5,677 nt of DNA from Alphaproteobacteria bacterium (GTDB taxonomy: Bacteria; Pseudomonadota; Alphaproteobacteria; Rhizobiales; Aestuariivirgaceae): positions 1 through 5,677 of the forward strand of contig JAGRLX010000420.1 in assembly GCA_020441605.1 (NCBI GenBank), written 5' to 3'. The notes beneath the pieces were generated by a model that was not told where the DNA came from, searched no databases, and was given only the letters and a program-made list of their open reading frames with translations. Position 1 is the stretch's first letter. Each line of letters opens with the position of its first letter. Position numbers and translations under genes: made by a program. Below, in pieces: positions 1-5,340 of this stretch.

Positions 1-205
1 GGCGGCGATCGATCTCAAGCCGGTTGAGGGCTCGCCGGGCCTGCGTGCCTACAAGGCCATGGAGAACGGCTTCCATGATGTCGGCATGATGGTTCGCATC
101 ACCGCCGATACCATCGCGCTGTCGCCGCCGCTGATGATCAACGAGAACCAGATCGACGAGATCTTCTCCGACAAGATGCCGAAGATCCTGGCCTCGGTCA
201 GCTGA
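1..205 (+). CDS. Class III (omega-amino acid type) aminotransferase, C-terminal fragment
   Basis: This is the 3' end of a gene whose start lies before the window. Codons begin at base 2, and 67 residues are readable before TGA at 203-205. The visible part carries the C-terminal signature of class III PLP-dependent aminotransferases: a 'MVRITADTIALSPPL' stretch (about 90-135) followed by an amphipathic helix with 'NENQIDEIF'. In this fold the segment closes the small C-terminal domain near the substrate pocket. The PLP lysine and the cofactor-binding motifs are outside the window. The wording of the tail resembles beta-alanine/omega-amino acid:pyruvate aminotransferases, often annotated simply as aspartate aminotransferase family protein. 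Substrate cannot be decided from this fragment. A strong hairpin begins 27 nt after the stop and probably ends its transcript, separating it from the downstream genes. Confidence 0.85.
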   Translation, partial: AAIDLKPVEGSPGLRAYKAMENGFHDVGMMVRITADTIALSPPLMINENQIDEIFSDKMPKILASVS

Positions 206-231
206 TCGCAAAGCTGTCACAATGATAGTCA

Positions 232-262
232 CGAGCCGGAGAGTACGATACTCTCCGGCTTG
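232..262 (+). terminator. Long perfect hairpin, probable intrinsic terminator
   Basis: Bases 234-245 (AGCCGGAGAGTA) and 249-260 (TACTCTCCGGCT) are exact reverse complements around a 3-nt CGA loop. The outer positions 233/261 (G.U) and 232/262 (C-G) can lengthen the stem to 14 pairs. The 3' side runs into a moderately T-rich stretch (TTGTTGATT), weaker than a classic U-tract. It sits between the aminotransferase stop and the EAL gene, so termination of the aminotransferase transcript is the simplest reading. Attenuation or mRNA 3'-end protection are alternatives. The hairpin covers the TTG at 260, which argues against that codon as a start for the next gene. Confidence 0.7.
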
Positions 263-298
263 TTGATTCGTAACGGGGCATCAGGGGCAATCGGGCAC

Positions 299-1483
299 AT
301 GCAACGGCAGACATGGCCAATGGTGTTTGGGCTATCGGTCTTTGCCCTGGCTGCGGTGGCCGTCGCCGCCTTCATGATTGCCGCCGGAAAGCTTGATCCC
401 GTCCTCGCCGCCGGTGCCGTGTTGTTGCTGGCGGCCGGTCAGTTTGCCGTGATCATCACGGTCGCTGTTTGCACTTCCCGCATCGAAGAGATCTCTTCCA
501 GCCAGCAGACAGGGCTCAGGTCCCTTTCGGAACGGCTCGATCAATCGGTAGCCCGCCTCGATCATCTCGAAAACAACGCAAAGAACCCGGCAGGTGGCAG
601 GCTGGACGAGATCATCGCTGATGTGAAGGCGCTGCGGGAAAGCTTCCGCGCGCTCATTCAGCCGAAAGCGCCGGAGCAACCTGCGTCCGCGGCGCCCGCC
701 CCCGAGACTCTGCTGCAGGATCGGCAGGACAAGCCGGCGGAAGCCGTCGCTTCCAGCCAGCATCTCGATCTGCTGCTGGAGCCTGTGATCGAACTGTCGA
801 CGGGCACGACGACCTATTACAGGGCGCTGCTCGATCTGGCGGACGACCATGGTCATGTGGTGCAGCATGCGGAGCTGATGCAGAAGGCCGACGCGGGCGG
901 CATGCGGCCTGAGCTTGACGCGCACATGCTCAAGCACGCGGTGCCGGTTCTGCGCCGGCTCAGGGTGCGCAATCCGGGCATGCGGGTCTTTGTCCCCATC
1001 GGATCATCGACGCTTTCCTCGAAGGAGGACATGGCGCGGATTGCCGGCATGATCGAGCGCGAGATCGACGTCGCAAATGGATTGGTGTTCGAATTGCAGC
1101 ATCGCGACCTGGGTCTTCTCGAGAATACAGGGATCGAGGGATTGGCACGGCTCGCTCGGCTCGGCGCCACGCTGGCGCTGTCGGATGTCCAGGTGGCAGG
1201 TCTCGACCTGCCGTCGCTGCGCCAGTTGGGCGTGCGCTTCCTGTCGTTCCCGCCGTCGGCGGGTGATGCCGGTTTCGGTCCCACGCCCGCGTGGCGCGAA
1301 TTCGTGCAATATGCTCGCGCCATGCAGTTCCAGATCATCATTGCCGGTGTCGAAAAGAGCCAGCAGGCCGCCGCTGCCAGCCAGATCGGCCGCTTCGCTT
1401 ACGGGTCGTTCTTCGCGCCGCCGCGCAAAGTGCGATCAAATGCTGGCGTCCAGGCCGCGCCGCGCCGCGCCAGAGCGGCTTGA
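299..1483 (+). CDS. Membrane-anchored degenerate EAL-domain protein (TipF-like, probable c-di-GMP receptor)
   Basis: This encodes a 394-residue protein from ATG 299. Two hydrophobic helices (about 8-30 and 36-58) are followed by a coiled-coil region (about 61-118), an Ala/Pro-rich linker (122-152) and an EAL fold (about 158-376). The same order is seen in Caulobacter TipF, a c-di-GMP-responsive flagellar assembly factor, so I infer a membrane-bound cytoplasmic receptor. Catalytic positions are eroded: the EAL glutamate is R175 (YYRALL), the usual Asn of the next strand is P233, the first Asp of the DD motif is S295, the catalytic Lys is S316, and the Glu of AEGVE is A349. E265, D296 and E352 remain. 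Phosphodiesterase activity is therefore unlikely. An in-frame TTG at 260 would add 13 residues but lies in the hairpin. ATG 299 has AGGGG at 283-287 upstream. The C-terminal tail is a basic Ala/Arg stretch. I see no convincing promoter between the hairpin and the start. A role other than TipF's is possible. Confidence 0.85.
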   Translation: MQRQTWPMVFGLSVFALAAVAVAAFMIAAGKLDPVLAAGAVLLLAAGQFAVIITVAVCTSRIEEISSSQQTGLRSLSERLDQSVARLDHLENNAKNPAGGRLDEIIADVKALRESFRALIQPKAPEQPASAAPAPETLLQDRQDKPAEAVASSQHLDLLLEPVIELSTGTTTYYRALLDLADDHGHVVQHAELMQKADAGGMRPELDAHMLKHAVPVLRRLRVRNPGMRVFVPIGSSTLSSKEDMARIAGMIEREIDVANGLVFELQHRDLGLLENTGIEGLARLARLGATLALSDVQVAGLDLPSLRQLGVRFLSFPPSAGDAGFGPTPAWREFVQYARAMQFQIIIAGVEKSQQAAAASQIGRFAYGSFFAPPRKVRSNAGVQAAPRRARAA

Positions 1484-1494
1484 CCGCGGCTGCC

Positions 1495-2322
1495 ATGCAA
1501 ACCTTCTCCGAGCGCTATCCCGTGTGGTTCTGTGACATCTGGGGTGTCGTCCACAACGGCTTTGCGCCCTTTCCACTGACCGTCGCGGCACTCACCCGGC
1601 ATCGCCGAAACGGCGGTTCGGTTATTCTCGTCACCAATTCGCCGCGCAGCAATCTCGGCGTCGAGCGCCAGTTGGCAAGCATCGGCGTTGACAGTGAAAG
1701 CCACGACCGGATCGTCACGTCGGGCGATGTCACCCAGGACCTGATGGTGCATCATGGCGGCGGCAAGGTGTTTCACCTCGGGCCCGAGCGCGACAAATCG
1801 ATTTTCGACGGCCTGGGGGTCGAGCGGGTGCCGCTGGACGAGGCCCATGCCGTGCTCTGCACGGGTCTGTTCGATGACCTCCATGATACGCTTGACGCCT
1901 ATGAGCCGCTTCTGGACGACATTCACGGCCGCGGGCTGGAGATGATCTGCGCCAATCCGGACAAGGTGGTGAAGAAGGGTGACCGCCTTCTCTATTGCGC
2001 CGGCACCCTGGCAGACATCTATGCGGCAAAGGGCGGGACCGTGCTGATGGCCGGCAAGCCATTTACCCCGATCTACGATCTTGCCATGTCTGAAGCAGCC
2101 CGCCTGCGCGGCCACGACATCCCGCGCGAGCAGGTGCTGGCCATAGGCGATGGCCCGGAAACCGACATCCGCGGTGCAGCGGACTATGGCCTTGACGCGC
2201 TTCTTGTTGCAGAAGGGGTGACCGATGCGAGTGCGGGGCTCGAGGCCGTGGAGGAAAGTGTCCTAAAGGCCGTGCCCCATGCCCGCATCGTGGCAACGGT
2301 CCACGATCTGGCGTGGACGTGA
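1495..2322 (+). CDS. HAD-superfamily class IIA hydrolase, TIGR01459 family
   Basis: This encodes a soluble protein of 275 residues, close to the usual length of this family. HAD motifs are in order: motif I 'CDIWGVVHNG' (nucleophile D14), motif II 'LVTNS' (T47), a class IIA (NagD-like) cap between about 70 and 185, motif III K188 in 'MAGKPF', and motif IV 'IGDGPETDI' (D219, D224). The general acid/base Asp normally two residues after the nucleophile is W16. From memory this DxW form is typical of the family, whose substrate is unknown, so ordinary phosphatase activity should not be assumed. The ATG lies 11 nt after the EAL stop and has no good ribosome-binding site. An in-frame TTG at 1480, overlapping the upstream stop (TTGA), would add five residues and translational coupling, and may be the true start. 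ribF follows after 12 nt, so a flavin-linked role is a reasonable guess but unproven. Confidence 0.88.
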   Translation: MQTFSERYPVWFCDIWGVVHNGFAPFPLTVAALTRHRRNGGSVILVTNSPRSNLGVERQLASIGVDSESHDRIVTSGDVTQDLMVHHGGGKVFHLGPERDKSIFDGLGVERVPLDEAHAVLCTGLFDDLHDTLDAYEPLLDDIHGRGLEMICANPDKVVKKGDRLLYCAGTLADIYAAKGGTVLMAGKPFTPIYDLAMSEAARLRGHDIPREQVLAIGDGPETDIRGAADYGLDALLVAEGVTDASAGLEAVEESVLKAVPHARIVATVHDLAWT

Positions 2323-2323
2323 C

Positions 2324-2330
2324 GAGGGGA
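2324..2330 (+). promoter_or_regulatory. Ribosome-binding site of ribF
   Basis: GAGGGGA ends four bases before ATG 2335 and begins just after the HAD stop at 2320-2322. It is a strong Shine-Dalgarno match at a usable distance and fixes the ribF start. It is the best ribosome-binding site of the left gene cluster, which would suit ribF being translated on its own from a shared mRNA. Confidence 0.75.
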
Positions 2331-2334
2331 ACGG

Positions 2335-3333
2335 ATGCAACTCATCACCGGATCTGATCGGGTTCCGGACGCGCTGCGTGGTGCGGTCATCGCCATCGGT
2401 AATTTCGACGGTGTTCATCGCGGCCACCAGAAATTGCTGGATATTGCCCGCCGTGAAGCCGAACGGCTGGGCAAGCCCTGGGGTGTTGTCAGTTTCGAGC
2501 CGCACCCCCGCTCCTTCTTCAAGCCCAGCGAGCCGGTCTTCCGTCTGACGCCGCAGGCCCTCAAGGCGCGGCTGGTGGCCGCCCTTGGCGCCACGCTCAT
2601 GGTGGTGCTGACCTTCGATGGCACGCTCGCGGAACTGGATGCCGCCGACTTCGTCCGCCAGCAGCTGGTGGAGCGCCTCGGGATCGCCCATGTGGTGACG
2701 GGCTATGATTTTCACTTCGGCAAGGGCCGCAAGGGAAGCCCGCAAACCATGCAGGATCTGGGACGGCAACTGGGCTTCGGCGTCACCATCGTCGAGCAGG
2801 TGACCGACGAGGGGGATCCCCATTCGCCGTTCTCGTCGAGTTCGATCCGCCAGGCGTTGCGCCATGGCCATGTGCGGGAGGCGGCAACCGAACTCGGCTA
2901 TAACTGGACCGTGCTGGGTGAAGTGGTCCGTGGCGACCAGCGGGGCCGCACCATCGGCTTTCCGACGGTCAACATCGTATTGGAGGACGGCAGCGATCCC
3001 TTCCGCGGCATCTATGCCGTGAAGGTGCGGGACGCGGCCCTCAAGGGTGCCATCGTCTGGCCGGGGGCGGGCTATTTCGGCGACCGCCCGACTTTCGACA
3101 CCGATCGCACTTTTCTGGAAGCCTATCTCATCGGTTTCGACGGCGATCTCTATGGACGTGAACTGCTGGTGGAGCTCGTCGACCTGATTCGTCCGGATCA
3201 GCGTTTCGATTCGATTGCAGCGCTCATCCACCAGATGCGGGCCGACTGCGAGAAGACGCTGGAAGCTCTTGCGGCAGAAAATCCGGTGGAGGCCTTCCCG
3301 CTGGGCCGCCTGCAGGCCGGGGGCCTGATTTAG
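2335..3333 (+). CDS. ribF: Bifunctional riboflavin kinase / FAD synthetase RibF
   Basis: RibF makes FMN from riboflavin and ATP, then adenylylates FMN to FAD, in the cytoplasm. The 332-residue protein is a little longer than the usual 305-320, mainly through a C-terminal extension. The N-terminal nucleotidyltransferase domain shows 'IGNFDGVHRGH' with the HxGH-type motif at 28-31, 'GYDFHFGKGRKG' at 123-134, and the 'SSSSIR' ATP-binding motif at 167-172. The C-terminal flavokinase domain begins near 188 and has 'GRTIGFPTVNI' (204-214, a PTxN motif with Val where Ala is common), 'GIYAVKV', 'FGDRPTF' (248-254), and E262 at the place of the catalytic base before 'DGDLYGRELLVELVDLIRPDQRFDS'. Both halves look intact. 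It is the third gene of the probable EAL-HAD-ribF operon. Its TAG stop is one base from the stop of the convergent transporter gene. I see no FMN riboswitch. Confidence 0.97.
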   Translation: MQLITGSDRVPDALRGAVIAIGNFDGVHRGHQKLLDIARREAERLGKPWGVVSFEPHPRSFFKPSEPVFRLTPQALKARLVAALGATLMVVLTFDGTLAELDAADFVRQQLVERLGIAHVVTGYDFHFGKGRKGSPQTMQDLGRQLGFGVTIVEQVTDEGDPHSPFSSSSIRQALRHGHVREAATELGYNWTVLGEVVRGDQRGRTIGFPTVNIVLEDGSDPFRGIYAVKVRDAALKGAIVWPGAGYFGDRPTFDTDRTFLEAYLIGFDGDLYGRELLVELVDLIRPDQRFDSIAALIHQMRADCEKTLEALAAENPVEAFPLGRLQAGGLI

Positions 3334-3340
3334 GTCAGGC
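3313..3340. terminator. Overlapping small inverted repeats at a convergent gene junction (weak terminator candidate)
   Basis: Two competing 6-bp stems share bases here: CAGGCC (3313-3318) with GGCCTG (3322-3327), and GCCTGA (3323-3328) with TCAGGC (3335-3340). The second spans both stop codons. There is no T-tract on either strand beyond a short ATTTA. Since the two genes leave a single base between them, any terminator must lie inside coding sequence, and these repeats are the only local structure I see. Short GC-rich stems are common by chance in such DNA, so confidence is low. Confidence 0.2.
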
Positions 3341-4234
3341 TGAGGCGACGGCCGCCCGGGCGTTGCGCCTTTGCCGCCCGTCGAGCACCAGAATCACCAG
3401 GCCGGCGGCAACCACCAGCCCCATGCCCGCAACCGCCAGCAGGTTTGGCACGTCGTTGAAGAGGATGACGCCGAACAGCACCGCCCACACCGTGAGCGTA
3501 TACATGAAGGGGGCAACGGACCGCGCTTCGCCCAGACGGTAGGCCACGAAGATGAGGAAATGTCCGGCGATCAAGGTAACGCTGGCCAGCCCCATCAGCA
3601 GGACGTGGCGGGGTTGTGGCATCACGGGGGTTTCGAATGTTAGCATGCCGATGCCACCCGCAATCATCAAGGTGGCGAGCACCGTGAAGGCCACGATGAG
3701 GGCCGGGACGTTGGCCGGGACACGCCTGGTGATGAGATCGCGGGTTGCTGCCGCCAGCGCCGTCAGGAACCCGAGCACGGCATAGGGCGAGGCCGCACTG
3801 GTGCCAGGCTGAGCGACCAGCAGCGCACCGACGATGCCGAGCCCGATCAAAGCCAGCCGCAGCATCCCCAGGCGCTCGCCATAGATGAACCAGGCGCCCA
3901 GAAGCACCATCAGCGGACAGGTCTGGGCAATCGCCGTCACGTCGGCAATGGCCATGTGATAGATGGCAAAGGTGAAACTGAAATTCGCCACCACCTCGCA
4001 AAGCCCGCGTGCTACCAGCCACCCATTGACCATGCGGGGAAGATGCTTGCCCTGGTCCAGCGCCACGATGAGCACGAGACAGAGCGTGACCGAGGCAAAG
4101 CCCCGCATGAAAACAAGCTGGAACAGCGGTGCATCCTCCAAGGCCAGCTTCATGCAGCTGTCACTGGCGATGAAGACGCCCATGGCCATGACCATGGAGG
4201 AGATGCCGCGAAGGGTGGATGAGGGATTGGTCAA
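3335..4234 (-). CDS. EamA/DMT-family inner-membrane transporter
   Basis: This encodes 299 residues, the normal length for a drug/metabolite transporter superfamily member with ten membrane helices. Hydrophobic segments lie at about 9-28, 38-58, 72-91, 96-115, 123-141, 149-166, 178-198, 210-230, 242-259 and 265-284, forming the two EamA repeats. The end of repeat one has the typical 'WFIYGERL' (115-122), and the matching place in repeat two reads 'LFNDVP' (258-263). Members export or import small metabolites; substrate cannot be told from sequence. The start used is TTG (4234-4232), chosen because it keeps the 'LRGI' that usually opens the first helix. The ribosome-binding site before it is weak (GGCGGG, 6 nt away). 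Three in-frame ATGs at residues 14, 16 and 18 are alternatives but would cut into helix 1. It follows DUF4170 by 72 nt on the same strand and converges on ribF with one base between stops. Confidence 0.92.
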   Translation of the reverse strand: MTNPSSTLRGISSMVMAMGVFIASDSCMKLALEDAPLFQLVFMRGFASVTLCLVLIVALDQGKHLPRMVNGWLVARGLCEVVANFSFTFAIYHMAIADVTAIAQTCPLMVLLGAWFIYGERLGMLRLALIGLGIVGALLVAQPGTSAASPYAVLGFLTALAAATRDLITRRVPANVPALIVAFTVLATLMIAGGIGMLTFETPVMPQPRHVLLMGLASVTLIAGHFLIFVAYRLGEARSVAPFMYTLTVWAVLFGVILFNDVPNLLAVAGMGLVVAAGLVILVLDGRQRRNARAAVASA

Positions 4235-4281
4235 GCTGGACCCGCCAGGATGGAGCAGTTCTCCCTAGCGGTCCCCCATGC

Positions 4282-4310
4282 CTGACGCAATCGGTATAAC
4301 TGCGCGTCAG
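4282..4310. repeat. Inverted repeat across the DUF4170 stop codon
   Basis: CTGACGC (4282-4288) and GCGTCAG (4304-4310) are exact reverse complements around a 15-nt spacer. The right arm covers the DUF4170 stop at 4307-4309. Read along the minus strand, the stem is followed by GCATGGGGG, not by Ts, so it is not a standard intrinsic terminator. It could be a weak mRNA structure separating DUF4170 from the transporter, an operator-like dyad for the transporter gene, or chance. The remaining gap (4235-4281) holds only a weak ribosome-binding site for the transporter and no promoter I would defend. Confidence 0.3.
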
Positions 4311-4558
4311 CCTTGCTTCTTCGACACATCGGTCGATGGGTCAAGCAGGCGGTGCAGATGCACGATGAAATAGCGCATCTGGGCATTGTCGATGGTTTCG
4401 CGCGCCTTGCCGAGCCAGGCCTCATGGGCCGTGGCATAGTTGGGGTAGAAGCCAACCACGTCGAGCTGAGAGAGATCCTTGAAATGGACCTCCTTCACGT
4501 CGTCGAGTTCACCGCCGACCACAAGATGAAGGAGCTGCTTTTCGGTGGCTTTGCTCAT
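4307..4558 (-). CDS. DUF4170 family protein, small and conserved
   Basis: This encodes 83 residues with no signal peptide or membrane segment, so it is probably cytoplasmic. The sequence matches my recollection of the alphaproteobacterial DUF4170 family: 'KQLLHLVVGGEL' near the N terminus (6-17), 'FYPNYATAHEAWLGKA' (37-52) and 'DNAQMRYFIVHLHRLLDP' (57-74), followed by a short charged tail. Function is unknown. The start is well defined: the ATG overlaps the stop of the upstream phosphatase as ATGA, and GAGG (plus-strand bases 4564-4567) stands five bases ahead. Extending the frame upstream would give residues that run antisense-like through the phosphatase gene and do not resemble the family. 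Translational coupling to the phosphatase suggests the two products are needed in matched amounts or act in one process. Confidence 0.9.
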   Translation of the reverse strand: MSKATEKQLLHLVVGGELDDVKEVHFKDLSQLDVVGFYPNYATAHEAWLGKARETIDNAQMRYFIVHLHRLLDPSTDVSKKQG

Positions 4559-5340
4559 GGGGACCTCAGCGCATTGACCAACGCTGCATGGCGCTTCGCA
4601 CCTGCAGCAACGAGGCCTTGCTGCCACGGCTCGGGCCGATTGTAAACAAACCCTTGGCCGGATGCATCGGAAACCTGACCGCCTGCCTCAAGGACGAGCA
4701 ATTCGCCCGCCGCGAGATCCCAGTCCTTGCGGTTTCCGATGGAGACTGCCCCGTCGATCCGGCCCGCGGCAACAAAGGCCAACCGCAACAGCAATGGCAG
4801 GTTGCCGCTCGGATCACCGGCGATTCCCGTATCTGACAGCGCCCCCAGGGCCTTGCGGTTGCCGGCGATCTGGGCGCCTTCCAGCGATTCGGAATCGGGC
4901 ACTGTGAGTTGCGCGCCATCACGAAAGGCGCCGCGCCCGGCAATGGCCGTGTAGAATTCATCGACCATCGGCCGGTAGACGGCCGCCGCCACCGGGCGTC
5001 CCCGATAAACCAGCGCCCCCCCGACACACCACTCGGTCTCGCCCTTGACGAAGGCGCGGGTACCGTCGATGGGATCGGCGATCCAGATGATGTCGTGGGA
5101 CAGACGTGCCGGACCATCGGGTGTCTCCTCCGAGAGCCAGCCGTAGGTCGGGCGTGCCGCCGTCAGCCGTTCCTTCAGCAGCGTGTCGAGGCGGATGTCG
5201 GCTTCCGTGACTTCGGATCCATCGGGTTTCGACCATTGCCTGACACCCTTGCGGCGGAGCTCTCGGCCCAGTTCGCCCGCTTCACGGACCGTAGCGAAGA
5301 GCAGATCGGCATCAATGGCGATGTCTTCAGACGCCAGCAA
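4555..5340 (-). CDS. Inositol monophosphatase family phosphatase, 3'(2'),5'-bisphosphate nucleotidase CysQ-like
   Basis: This encodes 261 residues, normal for the Mg-dependent, lithium-sensitive phosphatase family. Metal and catalytic motifs are all present: 'SEVTEAD' (42-48), 'GWLSEET' (67-73, metal-binding Glu), 'WIADPIDGTRAF' (86-97, with D89, D92 and T94) and 'DWDLAAGELL' (206-215, with D208). It should be an active cytoplasmic phosphomonoesterase. CysQ members turn 3'-phosphoadenosine 5'-phosphate into AMP during sulfate assimilation; histidinol-phosphatase (HisN) and inositol-1-phosphatase are close relatives, and 'DPIDGTRAF' also fits HisN, so the substrate is not settled. The start is TTG (5340-5338). 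It is supported by a strong GGAGGG eight bases upstream and by the lack of any nearby in-frame ATG. The gene overlaps the end of pmbA by 14 nt and the start of DUF4170 by 4 nt, indicating a coupled operon. Confidence 0.9.
   Translation of the reverse strand: MLASEDIAIDADLLFATVREAGELGRELRRKGVRQWSKPDGSEVTEADIRLDTLLKERLTAARPTYGWLSEETPDGPARLSHDIIWIADPIDGTRAFVKGETEWCVGGALVYRGRPVAAAVYRPMVDEFYTAIAGRGAFRDGAQLTVPDSESLEGAQIAGNRKALGALSDTGIAGDPSGNLPLLLRLAFVAAGRIDGAVSIGNRKDWDLAAGELLVLEAGGQVSDASGQGFVYNRPEPWQQGLVAAGAKRHAALVNALRSP
4564..4567 (-). promoter_or_regulatory. Ribosome-binding site of the DUF4170 gene
   Basis: On the minus strand GAGG stands five bases before ATG 4558, within the final codons of the CysQ-like gene. 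Together with the ATGA overlap it points to re-initiation or direct entry at the DUF4170 start. Confidence 0.55.

Noticed and set aside
206..298. Possible sigma-70-like promoter (TTGTTG at 260-265, or GATAGT at 224-229) before the EAL gene
   Set aside because: Neither hexamer has a matching partner at 16-18 nt spacing, and the first lies inside or against the hairpin.
332..937. Minus-strand open frame of 201 codons opposite the EAL gene
   Set aside because: Its composition (many Arg, His and Gln) is typical of an antisense shadow, it has no domain I recognise, and the plus-strand membrane/coiled-coil/EAL protein explains the region.
1456..1471. CGCGC/GCCGC tandem-like run at the end of the EAL gene
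   Set aside because: It encodes the low-complexity Ala/Arg tail in frame, is too short and irregular for a real repeat array, and is expected in GC-rich coding DNA.
2323..2334. FMN riboswitch before ribF
   Set aside because: Only 12 nt separate ribF from the HAD gene and nothing resembling the RFN element is visible.
2263..3231. Long open frame (322 codons) on the minus strand opposite ribF
   Set aside because: It is the antisense shadow of ribF, whose motifs are intact in the plus frame. The minus-strand translation is rich in His, Arg and Gln, lacks recognisable domains, and arises from high-GC codon bias.
3330..4022. Second minus-strand open frame inside the transporter gene
   Set aside because: It is out of frame with a convincing ten-helix EamA protein and has a low-complexity Arg/Gly/Ala composition.
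4260..4300. Possible minus-strand promoter for the transporter (TTGCGT with TAGGGA 17 nt further on)
   Set aside because: The -10-like box matches the consensus poorly, and the operon could equally well read through from DUF4170.
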